Source: Roseococcus sp. SDR
Lineage (GTDB): Bacteria; Pseudomonadota; Alphaproteobacteria; Acetobacterales; Acetobacteraceae
DNA length: 64,000 bases
Reading direction: 5' to 3'
NCBI RefSeq assembly: GCF_019083995.1
Contig: NZ_JAHRCU010000009.1
Coordinates: 62,001 to 126,000 of the forward strand
Shown here: positions 33,661 through 41,997 of the stretch, in pieces
Layout of the letters: each line of letters opens with the position of its first letter
How positions within the stretch are numbered: position 1 is the first letter of the stretch
Program-made: the position numbers and the translations under genes
The notes under the pieces: model-generated
Seen by the model: the letters and a program-made list of their open reading frames with translations, nothing else
Database searches by the model: none
What the model was told of the DNA's origin: nothing

Positions 33661-34836
33661 ATGCTCACCAATGATCCCGCCACCCGCATCCGCGAAGAGG
33701 CCGCCGCCCTGGAGCCGCGCCTGATCGAGCTCCGGCGCGACATCCACAGCCATCCGGAGCTCGCCTTCGAGGAAGTCCGCACCGCCGGCATCGTCGCCGC
33801 GGAACTCACGCGCATGGGCATCCAGCATCGCACCGGCGTGGGCCGCACCGGCGTCGTCGGCGTGATCGAGGGCGCGCGCCCCGGCCCCACGCTCGCGCTG
33901 CGCGCCGACATGGACGCGCTGCCCATCCATGAAGAGACCGGCCAGCCCTTCGCGAGCAAGTTCGACGGCAAGATGCACGCCTGCGGACATGACATCCATA
34001 CCGTCACGCTGCTCGGCGCGGCCGAGATCCTGAACGGCCTGCGCGAGAATCTCGCCGGCCGCGTCGTGCTGATCTTCCAGCCGGCGGAGGAGGTGCTGGA
34101 AGGCGCGCCCGCCATGATCGCCGATGGCGCGGCGGAAGGCATCGACATGGCCATCGGCTTCCACAACCACCCGGACAAGCCCGTCGGCACCTTCGGCTTC
34201 GTGCGCGGCCCCTCGCTCGCCGCTTCCGACCGCTTCGACATCATCCTGCGCGGCAAGTCGGGCCATGCGGCGCATCCTTACGCGGCGGTGGACCCGATCG
34301 TGGGTGCGGCGCATCTCATCACGCAATTGCAGACCGTGGTCGCGCGCGAGCAGAAGCCGCTGCATCCCTGCGTCGTCACCGTCGGCATGTTCCAGGCCGG
34401 CACGACCTACAACATCATCCCCGAGCGCGTGCACCTGAAGGGCACGGTGCGCACCCTGCACGCCGAGGCGCGCGATGTCGCGGAAAACGCGATCCGCCGC
34501 CTGGTGGAGCACACCGCCGCCGCGATGCGGATGGAGGCCACCATCACCTATCGCCGCATGGTGGCGAGCCTGGTGAATGACGACCGCGTGCTGGAACCCG
34601 CCATCGCCAGCGTGCGCGCGCATTTCGGCGAGGTGGTGCACGAGGGCACGCCCTCGATGGGTGCCGAGGATTTCGCCGCCTTCGCCGAACGCGCCCCCGC
34701 CTTCCATCTCGGCGTCGGCGCCGGCGCGCCGGGCCGGGACGACAAGCTGCACAACGCGAACTACCAGCCGGATGAGCGCTGCATCGCGCTCGGCGTGCAG
34801 GCGCTGAGCCGCATCGCGGTGGACATGCTGTCGTGA
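33661..34836 (+). CDS. M20-family amidohydrolase (hippurate/N-acyl amino acid hydrolase type)
   Basis: The 391-aa metal-dependent peptidase/amidohydrolase has the family motifs LRRDIHSHPELAFEE, LRADMDALPIHEETG, HACGHDIHTVTLL (metal ligands), FQPAEEVLEGA (catalytic and ligand Glu) and a late ligand region GTPSMGAEDFAAF. ATG 33661 follows a GCGAGG at 8 nt and gives the usual N-terminus (MLTNDPATRIREEA); in-frame starts at 33634 and 33547 are alternatives. The stop overlaps the creatininase GTG. It probably cleaves an N-acyl or amide substrate brought in by the divergent Tct system. Confidence 0.9.
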   Translation: MLTNDPATRIREEAAALEPRLIELRRDIHSHPELAFEEVRTAGIVAAELTRMGIQHRTGVGRTGVVGVIEGARPGPTLALRADMDALPIHEETGQPFASKFDGKMHACGHDIHTVTLLGAAEILNGLRENLAGRVVLIFQPAEEVLEGAPAMIADGAAEGIDMAIGFHNHPDKPVGTFGFVRGPSLAASDRFDIILRGKSGHAAHPYAAVDPIVGAAHLITQLQTVVAREQKPLHPCVVTVGMFQAGTTYNIIPERVHLKGTVRTLHAEARDVAENAIRRLVEHTAAAMRMEATITYRRMVASLVNDDRVLEPAIASVRAHFGEVVHEGTPSMGAEDFAAFAERAPAFHLGVGAGAPGRDDKLHNANYQPDERCIALGVQALSRIAVDMLS

Positions 34837-35600
34837 GGATCGCGGAGCTTCCCGCGCCCGAGGTCGCGCGCCGCATCGCCGCCGGCCACGCCATCCTGCT
34901 GCCGCTCGGCAGCACCGAGACGCACGGGCCCGCCATGCCGATGGGCGACTATCTGCTGGCCGAGGCGATCGCGCTGCGCATCGCGGAAGCCGCGGGGGAC
35001 GCGCTGGTCGCGCCGCCGGTCGCCTTCGGCGGCGTGGATTTCTTCCGCGGCGTGCCGGGCGGCGTGGCACTCAGCACGCCCACGCTGACGGCGCTGATCA
35101 CGGAAATCCTCGTCGCGCTGGATGAGGGCGGCGCGCGCCGCATCCTCATCGTCAACGGCCATGGCGGGAACATTCCCGCCATCGAGGACGCGCAGCGCGC
35201 GCTGCGGCGCAGCCATGGCGTCATCATCCCCGTGCTGCATCTCTGGAAAACCGCCGGCCCCTGGCAGGCGGAACTGGGCGGCGCGCCCGAGGCGCTGGGC
35301 CATGGCGGGGATCCCGTCGCCTCCGTGGCGCTCCATCTGCGCCCCGATCTCTGTGACCCCGGCAAGCTCGCGCCGCGCGCGGCACCCGAGCCTTTCCTCG
35401 GCCTGCCCGTCAGCGGCTTCGGCACCATCCGGGCTGACGGCGTGGATTTCGGCGTGCCGATCGAACTGCCCGAGATCGCGCCCGGCGGCGTGCAGGCGAC
35501 CGATCCTTCGGGCGCGAACCCCGAACTCGGCGCGCGCATCGTGGCGCGGCATGTCGCCGCCGCCACCGCGCTGCTCACCGCCATGAAGGGCGATGCATGA
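34833..35600 (+). CDS. Creatininase-family amidohydrolase
   Basis: The 255-aa protein has the creatininase metal-binding pattern: LLPLGSTETHGPAMPMGD (Glu, His, Asp ligands), LIVNGHGGNIPAIEDA (His ligand) and a Glu in LPEIAPGG. Members open lactams or hydrolyse formamides. The start is GTG 34833 within the preceding stop (GTGA), and the end overlaps the next ATG (ATGA), so the three genes are tightly coupled. Confidence 0.88.
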   Translation: MRIAELPAPEVARRIAAGHAILLPLGSTETHGPAMPMGDYLLAEAIALRIAEAAGDALVAPPVAFGGVDFFRGVPGGVALSTPTLTALITEILVALDEGGARRILIVNGHGGNIPAIEDAQRALRRSHGVIIPVLHLWKTAGPWQAELGGAPEALGHGGDPVASVALHLRPDLCDPGKLAPRAAPEPFLGLPVSGFGTIRADGVDFGVPIELPEIAPGGVQATDPSGANPELGARIVARHVAAATALLTAMKGDA

Positions 35601-36538
35601 AGGTCACCATCTTCGGCGCCGGCGCCATCGGCAGCCATGTCGCCGCCCGCCTCGTGGCACGCGGCCGGTCGGAGGTCAGCGTCATCGCGCGCGGCCCGCA
35701 GTTGGAGGCGATCCGTGCCCGCGGCATCACCGTCGAGGCGCCGGACGGCAGCTTTACCGCCCATCCCCGCGCGGAGCAGGACCCGGCCGCCCTCGGCCCG
35801 CAGGATGCCGTGATCGTCACCGTGAAGGCGCCGGCGGTGACCGGCGTGGCCGAGGCCATCGCGCCGCTGCTGGGGCCGGAGACGCCCGTCGTCTTCGTCA
35901 TCAACGGCATCCCCTGGTGGTGGGGTGAGACGCTGACGAGCCTCGACCCCGGCGGCGTCGTGCGCGCGCGGATCGGCCTCGATCGCACCATCGGTGGCGT
36001 CGTCTGGTCCGCCTGCACGGTCACCGAACCCGGCGTGGTCCGCGTGCTGAGTGCCGCCAACCGCGTCATCTTCGGTGAACTCGACAACCGCATGAGCCCG
36101 CGGATCCAGGCGCTGGCCGAGGCACTGGAAGGCCCAGGCATGGGTGGCGTCGCCACCACCGACATCCGCACCGCCATCTGGACCAAGCTGCTCAACAACC
36201 TGACCAACGGCCCGATCTGCCTGCTGACGCGTCAGGACATGAAGACGACCTTCACCGACCCGGTGGTGCTGGCCGCCGCGAAGGCCGTGATGCATGAGGG
36301 CCTCGCCATCGCCGCCGCGCTCGGCCATCCGGTGCCGGGCGACCCGGAGGCGCAGATCCTCCGCTCCGTCGGCATCGCTCATAAACCGTCGATCCTGCAG
36401 GATCTGGAGGCCGGGCGGACGCTGGAATTCGAGGCGCTGATCAGCGTTCCGCTGCAACTCGCGCGCGAAGCCGGCGTGGCGACGCCGGTCTTCGAGCTTC
36501 TGGTCTCCCTCGCCCGGCAGGCGGCGCGGGCGGGGTAG
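35597..36538 (+). CDS. 2-dehydropantoate 2-reductase family protein (ApbA/PanE-like)
   Basis: This 313-aa NADPH-binding oxidoreductase begins VTIFGAGAIGSHVAARL, the Rossmann glycine motif, followed by IVTVKAPAV. The catalytic Lys region is TKLLNNLTNGP, then Glu in the helical C-terminal domain. The family includes ketopantoate reductase, but PanE-like paralogues in catabolic operons reduce other 2-oxoacids. Third gene of a coupled operon with M20 and creatininase members, a catabolic setting is more likely here than pantothenate synthesis. Confidence 0.82.
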   Translation: MKVTIFGAGAIGSHVAARLVARGRSEVSVIARGPQLEAIRARGITVEAPDGSFTAHPRAEQDPAALGPQDAVIVTVKAPAVTGVAEAIAPLLGPETPVVFVINGIPWWWGETLTSLDPGGVVRARIGLDRTIGGVVWSACTVTEPGVVRVLSAANRVIFGELDNRMSPRIQALAEALEGPGMGGVATTDIRTAIWTKLLNNLTNGPICLLTRQDMKTTFTDPVVLAAAKAVMHEGLAIAAALGHPVPGDPEAQILRSVGIAHKPSILQDLEAGRTLEFEALISVPLQLAREAGVATPVFELLVSLARQAARAG

Positions 36539-36550
36539 CTCCCGCGGCCC

Positions 36551-37024
36551 TTACCGCGCCTTCACGGGCCGGTTGGCGTGGCTGTCCGCCGGCACGCCGC
36601 GCGCGAGCGACATGTGGCTGTGCACCGCGATCCAGGGCTCGGCCCCGTCGCCCGGCACGAGAATGAGCGTGGTGCGGCCAGGCCGGTCGAAGCGCGTGCC
36701 GTCCGGCTGGTAGCCGGACGAGGTGAAGGGGGCGATGGCCACCGCCATCTTCCCATCCGGGCTTGCCAGGACGCGCGTCACATCCAGGCGGAAGGCGAAA
36801 TCGGTGGTCTTCGGCCAGACCGATTCCCACTGCCGGTCCCTGAACACCTCCAGCCCCTCCACGATGGGCTGCACCGTGCCGAAGGCGATGATGCGCGGGT
36901 GCCAGAACGGGTAGGCGCTCAGGTAATCCACCTCCCGGACTGTGGCGGAGAAGCGGGTCAGCCAATCCAGCACGGCGTCGCGGATGGCGGGCGGCGCCTC
37001 GGGCAGGGCGGGGGCCGGGCTCAC
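36551..37024 (-). CDS. NTF2-like / SnoaL-fold protein
   Basis: This 157-aa protein resembles nuclear-transport-factor-2-like (SnoaL/DUF4440) proteins. It has an N-terminal helix, FWHPRIIAFGTVQPIVEGLEVF, and the C-terminal strand pair TTLILVPGDGAEPWIAVHSHMS, the W-x-x-x-H-x-H-x-S pattern typical of the fold. The start is GTG 37024, overlapping the stop of the preceding gene (GTGA), so it is translationally coupled to the secreted helical protein. Function unknown. Confidence 0.72.
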   Translation of the reverse strand: MSPAPALPEAPPAIRDAVLDWLTRFSATVREVDYLSAYPFWHPRIIAFGTVQPIVEGLEVFRDRQWESVWPKTTDFAFRLDVTRVLASPDGKMAVAIAPFTSSGYQPDGTRFDRPGRTTLILVPGDGAEPWIAVHSHMSLARGVPADSHANRPVKAR

Positions 37025-37527
37025 GGCCGGGCCCGCCGGGCGGGGGCGGGGCGGTTCAGCGCTGTCAGCGCCGCCTCGATCTCCGCCTGCGCCTTGGGGC
37101 GGTCATTGGCCAGCAGCGCCGCGCGCGCGGCGGCGATATGGCCGACCGGGCCGCCCTGCACGGGCTGTCCGGCCTGGGCGGGGACGGTGCTGCGCGTCAG
37201 CAGGCGGGATTCGGCGCGCTCCAGGAATTCATTGGCCTGGCCGGCGCGGCCGCTGCGCAGAGCGGTGGCCGCCGCCCGCAGCTGGGCCGCCGCATCATCG
37301 AGGCTCGCCGCATCGGCATCCGCCGCGTCCCGGCGTTGCGCCTGTACGCCCGGCGGCACGTCCGGGTTGCGGCGCTGGCGCTGCAATTCCTGGATGGAGT
37401 CCGGCGTGGCCGCCTGGGCCATCAGATTGGGCGCCGGATGGCGCTCCCCGTGATGGGCCCAGGCGGGAATGACGGTAGCGGGGGCGGCCAACAGCAGGGC
37501 CGCCGCTGCAAGCGAGAGATGGCGCAT
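37021..37527 (-). CDS. Hypothetical secreted helical protein
   Basis: The 168-aa protein has a clear Sec signal (HLSLAAAALLLAAPATVIPAWA, cut before HHGERHP). The mature part is Ala/Arg/Gln-rich and predicted helical, with two similar Ala-rich helical segments (AAAQLRAAATALRSGRAGQANEFLERAE; HIAAARAALLANDRPKAQAEIEAAL). No enzyme motif is seen. It is 11 nt downstream of the PfkB kinase and coupled to the NTF2-like gene. The family was not recognised. Confidence 0.68.
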   Translation of the reverse strand: MRHLSLAAAALLLAAPATVIPAWAHHGERHPAPNLMAQAATPDSIQELQRQRRNPDVPPGVQAQRRDAADADAASLDDAAAQLRAAATALRSGRAGQANEFLERAESRLLTRSTVPAQAGQPVQGGPVGHIAAARAALLANDRPKAQAEIEAALTALNRPAPARRARP

Positions 37528-37538
37528 CAGCGAAGTTC

Positions 37539-38516
37539 CTATCCGACAAGCGCCTTGAGATCGGCCTGCGGGCGGGCCCCGTAATGGCTGATCACTTCGG
37601 CAGCCGCGATGCTGCCCCAACGCCCGGCCTCGGCCAAGGGCTTGCCCGCCGTCCAGGCGGCGAGGAAGCCCGCCGCATAGGCATCGCCCGCGCCGGTCGT
37701 GTCCACCACGGCGGTCGGCTGTGCGGCCACCACATGCCGCTGCCCGCCCGAGAGGATGACGGAGCCCTGCTCGCTGCGCGTGAGTGCGGCGATCTCGACA
37801 TCCTGCGCCACGCGGGCGGCCGCCACCTCGAAGTCCTCCGTCTCATACAGCGCCAGGATCTCCGCCTCATTGGCGAAGAGGATGTCGCATTCCTCGGCCA
37901 CGAAGGCGCGGAAGGCGTCGCGGTGGCGGCCGACGCAGAAGGGATCGGATAGCGTCAGCGCGACCTTGCGGCCCGCGGCATGCGCGGCCTTCGCCGCCGC
38001 GCGGAAGGCGGCCTGCGCCGCCGGCGGGTCGAACAGGTAGCCCTCCAGATAGACCACCTTGGCGCGCGCCACCTCGGCCGCGTCCACATCCTCCGGCCCG
38101 AAGGTGACGCAGGCGCCGAGGAAGGTGTTCATGGTGCGCTGGCCATCCGGCGTCACCAGGATCAGGCAGCGGGCCGTGGGCGCGCCGGAGGCCAGCGGCG
38201 CGGTCGGGAAGTGCACGCCTGCCGCCCTGATGTCATGCGCGAACACCTGCCCCAGCTGGTCGGCGGCCACCTTGCCGAGAAAGCCGACCTTGGCGCCCAG
38301 CGCCGCCGCCACCGCGCAGGTATTGGCCGCTGAACCGCCCGAGCTCTCCACGCCCGCCGGCATGGCGGCATAGAGCGCCTCGGCCTGGGCGGTGTCGATC
38401 AGCTGCATCCCCCCCTTGGGCAGGCCGCGCCCGGCCAGGAAGGCGTCATCCGTGGGGGCGAGAACGTCCACGATGGCATTGCCGATGCCGAGGATATCGA
38501 GGGAGGTGAGGCTCAT
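37539..38516 (-). CDS. PfkB-family sugar/nucleoside kinase (adenosine kinase-like)
   Basis: The 325-aa ribokinase-fold kinase opens with LDILGIGNAIVDVLAPTDD. It has GGSAANTCAVAAALGAKVGFLGKVAADQLG (PfkB signature 1 area) and DTTGAGDAYAAGFLAAW (signature 2, catalytic Asp and anion hole). Overall it looks like the adenosine kinase group common in alphaproteobacteria. It would phosphorylate adenosine or a related nucleoside using ATP. It leads a minus-strand group of three genes. Confidence 0.88.
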   Translation of the reverse strand: MSLTSLDILGIGNAIVDVLAPTDDAFLAGRGLPKGGMQLIDTAQAEALYAAMPAGVESSGGSAANTCAVAAALGAKVGFLGKVAADQLGQVFAHDIRAAGVHFPTAPLASGAPTARCLILVTPDGQRTMNTFLGACVTFGPEDVDAAEVARAKVVYLEGYLFDPPAAQAAFRAAAKAAHAAGRKVALTLSDPFCVGRHRDAFRAFVAEECDILFANEAEILALYETEDFEVAAARVAQDVEIAALTRSEQGSVILSGGQRHVVAAQPTAVVDTTGAGDAYAAGFLAAWTAGKPLAEAGRWGSIAAAEVISHYGARPQADLKALVG

Positions 38517-38607
38517 GCGGGGCTGTCTTCCGGGTCCAGTCGAGGGCTCGGGGTAGCCTTCCCCGCCGGGAAATGCAAAGCCGTGCGGAAATCTTCACAG
38601 ACGGCCG

Positions 38608-38635
38608 TTGCCCGGCCACGGCGGCGCGTTATACA
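38608..38635 (+). promoter_or_regulatory. Candidate bactofilin promoter
   Basis: TTGCCC (38608-38613), 16 nt, TATACA (38630-38635). It would give a leader of about 30 nt, which includes the GAAGGA ribosome-binding site before the ATG at 38672. Confidence 0.45.
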
Positions 38636-38671
38636 CCGCCCTCTTCGCTCGGATCTTGAAGGAACGCCTCC

Positions 38672-39229
38672 ATGTCGATCTTCGGTCGCAAAAAGGATGA
38701 GAACGCCGATTCCGCCCAGGAAGGCACGAATGGCGGGGTGCCCCGCGACGCGGAGCTGACCATGCCGAGCTATCGCGCGCCCGCCGCCAACAGCGCGCCC
38801 ATGGGCCTGCCGCCCAAGCCCAGCAACGCCCCGGTGCGCCCCGGCGTGCCCGCCCCGGCCGCCATGCCGGCCCGCGGCGGCCCCATCACCAGCGCCGGCA
38901 ATGAGCGCCGCACGCTGATCGTCGGCCGCGGCATCAGCCTCCAGGGCACCGTCACCGACGCCGAGCGGCTGGTGGTCGAGGGCACGGTCGAGAGCCAGAT
39001 GATCCAGGCGGCCGAGCTCTCCGTGGCCCAGACCGGCGTCTTCCGCGGCGAAGTCCAGGTCGAGGATGCCGAGATCGCCGGCCTGTTCGACGGCACGGTC
39101 ACCGCCCGCGGCAACCTCGTCGTGCGCTCGACCGGCAAGATCAAGGGCATGGCGCGCTACAAGAAGCTCTCGGTCGAAGAGGGCGGCCAGATCGTCGGCA
39201 GCATGGAAATGCTGCAGGGCGAGGGCTGA
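38672..39229 (+). CDS. Bactofilin (polymer-forming cytoskeletal protein)
   Basis: The 185-aa protein has a disordered Pro/Ala-rich N-terminal tail, then the right-handed beta-helix bactofilin domain from about residue 80. The repeats are VGRGISLQGTVTDAERLVVEGTVE, GVFRGEVQVEDAEIAGLFDG and GNLVVRSTGKIKGMARYKKLSVEEGG. Bactofilins polymerise without nucleotide and scaffold cell-wall or polar functions. It is single-gene, with its own promoter-like pair and a terminator. Confidence 0.92.
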   Translation: MSIFGRKKDENADSAQEGTNGGVPRDAELTMPSYRAPAANSAPMGLPPKPSNAPVRPGVPAPAAMPARGGPITSAGNERRTLIVGRGISLQGTVTDAERLVVEGTVESQMIQAAELSVAQTGVFRGEVQVEDAEIAGLFDGTVTARGNLVVRSTGKIKGMARYKKLSVEEGGQIVGSMEMLQGEG

Positions 39230-39240
39230 CCCACCTCCCG

Positions 39241-39268
39241 TCCCGCCGCCCCCGCGGCGGGATTTCTC
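39241..39268 (+). terminator. Terminator after bactofilin gene
   Basis: A 9-bp stem (39241-39249 with 39254-39262), a CCCC loop and a short T-rich tail, 11 nt after the stop. Confidence 0.62.
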
Positions 39269-39300
39269 GACTTGAGCCTCCGTTCAGGACCCCCCCGGCC

Positions 39301-39819
39301 ATGGCGCGCCGCCTGATCCTTCCCCTGCTTGCGCTCACCGCCTGCACCGGCGGGCCGGAGCGTGAGCGGGAGGCCGCCGAGGCCATCCTGGACTCGCACC
39401 GCGCCACCCTCCAGGCGCTCGGCGCCCCCACGCCGGCGCCCCGCCCAAGGGCCGCGGCACCCCATGCGGGCCATCCCCACCAGGCCGCCTCGCTGCTGGG
39501 CGCGACGCCCGAGGCGGTGCGCGCCGCGCTGGGCGAGCCCATGCTGCGCCGCGCCGAAGGGCCGGCGCAGGTCTGGCTCTATTCCGGCGGCGGCTGCCAG
39601 CTCGACATCGTGCTCTATGCCGGCGCCTCCGGCCCGCGCGTCGCCCATGTCCAGGCCCGCGCCGGGGGCCTCGCGCAGCGCAGCGAGGCCTCCTGCCTGC
39701 GCGACATCTCGGCCCAGGCGGCGAATTCGCGCCACGCCGCCCCGCCCCGGCCTGATCCCCTTCCTGTGCCAGCCCCCTTGGCCGCCCCCTTGGCCGAGGA
39801 GGCCGGGTCGGACGCCTGA
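39301..39819 (+). CDS. Putative lipoprotein
   Basis: The 172-aa protein has a short signal ending LLALTAC, a lipobox, followed by a Pro/Ala-rich linker. A small domain of about 70 residues follows: LLGATPEAVRAALGEPMLRRAEGPAQVWLYSGGGCQLDIVLY. It resembles the BamE/SmpA-type fold pattern (G-x-x-x-x-x-V-x-x-x-L-G-x-P, then a W-x-Y strand). Function unknown; probably outer-membrane associated. Confidence 0.65.
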   Translation: MARRLILPLLALTACTGGPEREREAAEAILDSHRATLQALGAPTPAPRPRAAAPHAGHPHQAASLLGATPEAVRAALGEPMLRRAEGPAQVWLYSGGGCQLDIVLYAGASGPRVAHVQARAGGLAQRSEASCLRDISAQAANSRHAAPPRPDPLPVPAPLAAPLAEEAGSDA

Positions 39820-39849
39820 TCCGGACCCCATGAAAGGGAATCGGGCGCG

Positions 39850-40776
39850 ATGATCGCCTATCTCGACGCCTTCGTCCCCGCCTTCGGCCTGCTGGCACTC
39901 GGTGCGCTGCTCAAGCGCCGTCTGCTGCGCGAGGACGCGATCTGGGCCGGCATTGAGCGCCTGATCTTCTGGGTGCTGCTGCCCGCCCTGCTGGTCGCCG
40001 CCATCGGCTCGGTGAAGCTGGGCGAGGTACCGGTCTTCGGCATGATGGTGGCGATCTGGACCGCGCTCGGGATCGGCACCGCGGCCTCGCTGCTGATTGC
40101 CCGCAGCTTCCGCCAGCCACATGCCTCGATGACCAGCGTGCTGATGGGAGGCATCCGCTTCAACAACCTGATCGGCTTCGCGGTGGCCGGCGCGCTGTTC
40201 GGCGCGCCCGGCATCGCGCTCGGCGCCGTGGCCACCGGGCTGATCGTGCCCTTCGTGCAGTTCGTCACCAACACCGCCTTCGCGGCCGGCGGGGGGCGCC
40301 GCTTCCAGCCCTGGCCGGTGCTGCGCCAGATCCTGCTGAACCCGCTGATGCTGGCCTGCGTGGTGGGCTTCGCGGTGGCCTGGGCCGGCGGACTGCCGCC
40401 GGGCCTCAAGCCCTTGCTGGAATCGCTCGGCCGCGCCTCGGTGGCACTCGGCCTGCTGGCGGTGGGTGCGGCGCTCTCCCTCGGTGCCATGGCGGACCGG
40501 CTGCCGCTGCAGCTCGTCACCTCGGCGCTCAAGCTCATCATCATGCCGGGACTCACGCTCGCCTTCTGCCTCTGGCTGGGGCTGGAGCCGCTCTCCATCG
40601 CCATGGCGGTGCTCTTCATGGCGCTGCCGACGGCCGCCACCTCCTACGTCATGGCCCGCGCCATGGGGGGGGACGCGCCGCTCATGGCCGCGATCACCTC
40701 CACCGAGCATGCGCTGGCCATCATCAGCCTGCCGCTCTGGCTGCTGCTGGTGAAGCATATGACCGGGTTGGGCTGA
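39850..40776 (+). CDS. AEC-family (auxin efflux carrier-like) transporter
   Basis: The 308-aa inner-membrane protein has about ten hydrophobic helices in two inverted halves. The conserved Asn-containing helix is GGIRFNNLIGFAVAG and the second-half signature is LFMALPTAATSYVMARAMGGDAPLMAAITS. Bacterial members export or import carboxylates such as malonate or malate. It is preceded at 20 nt by the lipoprotein gene. The substrate is not deducible. Confidence 0.87.
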   Translation: MIAYLDAFVPAFGLLALGALLKRRLLREDAIWAGIERLIFWVLLPALLVAAIGSVKLGEVPVFGMMVAIWTALGIGTAASLLIARSFRQPHASMTSVLMGGIRFNNLIGFAVAGALFGAPGIALGAVATGLIVPFVQFVTNTAFAAGGGRRFQPWPVLRQILLNPLMLACVVGFAVAWAGGLPPGLKPLLESLGRASVALGLLAVGAALSLGAMADRLPLQLVTSALKLIIMPGLTLAFCLWLGLEPLSIAMAVLFMALPTAATSYVMARAMGGDAPLMAAITSTEHALAIISLPLWLLLVKHMTGLG

Positions 40777-40852
40777 GCGCCCGGGCGGGCAACGCAATGT
40801 TCATCCCTCACCCGGTAGCAAGGCGGCGGAGAAGAGGACCCCGCCGCCCCAC

Positions 40853-41923
40853 ATGCACAGCACCGCGACGCACCACGCCCCATCCCGTCCGCACCCAGCC
40901 CCGCGCAAGGATCCCACCCTGCTCCATGCGCATGCGGCCATGGGCTCCATGCTCGAGCACGGCCTCTCGCCGACACCGGCCAACTACCTGGTCTGGTTCA
41001 GCTACCACGGCGATTCCGCCCCCGGCCTGCGCGCCGAGCTCGAACGTCAGCTCGCGGCGCAACCTCGCGTGACGCAGGCCGTGATGGAGGAGCTGCACGT
41101 GCAGTTCTTCACCGCCGATCATGAGGCGCTCTCGCTGCGGGAGGTGGCGGCACGGCTCGAGGTGGCGGTGCACGAGGCCATCGGGCTGGTGCAGGACACG
41201 CGCGAGGACGCGCTGCGCTATGGCGGCACGCTCGCCCAGGCCTCCGACCGCATGGGCGGGGAGCCCGAATCCCTCAACGCCCTGCTGCGCCGCCTGGCGG
41301 CCGAGACGCTGGAGGTCTCGCGCCGGAGCGAGGCGGCAGCCCGCAACCTGGCCGAGACCGCCCGCAAGACGCAGGAGCTGCGCCACGAGCTGGCCGAGGC
41401 GCGGCGCCAGGCCGGCACGGACCCCCTGACCGGCCTCGCCAATCGCCGGCATTTCGACCAGGCCCTGCGGGAGCAGCTGGCAGGGCAGCGCCCCACGGCC
41501 CTCCTCATGGTGGATCTCGACCACTTCAAGGCGGTGAACGACACGCATGGCCACCCGGCGGGCGACCAGGTGCTGTGCCGGCTGGCGGACATCCTGGGCG
41601 AGGCGGCACCCAAGGGCGCGGTCGCGGCCCGCTTCGGCGGCGAGGAGTTCAGCCTCATGCTGCCCTGCAGCCAGCTGCGCGAAGCGATGAACATGGCCGA
41701 GCAGATCCGCGGCCGCATCGCGCAGGCCGCGGTGGAACTGCCGGAGGGTGGGGCGCGCATCAGCGTCACCGCATCCTTCGGTGTGGCGATGGCCATCCCG
41801 GGCGAGCGCCCGGCGCAGTTGATCGCCCGCGCCGATGCCGCGCTCTACGAGGCGAAGCGCGGCGGCCGCAACCGCGCCTGCAGCGATCCGCCCCCGCCCA
41901 AGGCGGAAAGCGTCTGGAACTGA
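40853..41923 (+). CDS. Diguanylate cyclase (GGDEF), no I-site
   Basis: The 356-aa cytoplasmic protein has an N-terminal helical module starting HAAMGSMLEHGLSPTPANYLVWFSYH, common ahead of GGDEF domains, then a coiled coil and the cyclase domain. The cyclase domain has DPLTGLANRR, VDLDHFKAVNDTHGHPAGD (metal Asp) and RFGGEEF as the active loop. The position of the RxxD inhibitory site five residues before the loop reads PKGA, so product inhibition should be absent. It makes c-di-GMP from two GTP. Confidence 0.92.
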   Translation: MHSTATHHAPSRPHPAPRKDPTLLHAHAAMGSMLEHGLSPTPANYLVWFSYHGDSAPGLRAELERQLAAQPRVTQAVMEELHVQFFTADHEALSLREVAARLEVAVHEAIGLVQDTREDALRYGGTLAQASDRMGGEPESLNALLRRLAAETLEVSRRSEAAARNLAETARKTQELRHELAEARRQAGTDPLTGLANRRHFDQALREQLAGQRPTALLMVDLDHFKAVNDTHGHPAGDQVLCRLADILGEAAPKGAVAARFGGEEFSLMLPCSQLREAMNMAEQIRGRIAQAAVELPEGGARISVTASFGVAMAIPGERPAQLIARADAALYEAKRGGRNRACSDPPPPKAESVWN

Positions 41924-41997
41924 GGGAAACACCCTTGGAAGGGGGCGCGGCGGGCCGCATGATGGGTCCAGCCGTCCATCGCATGAGAGAGCCCGCC

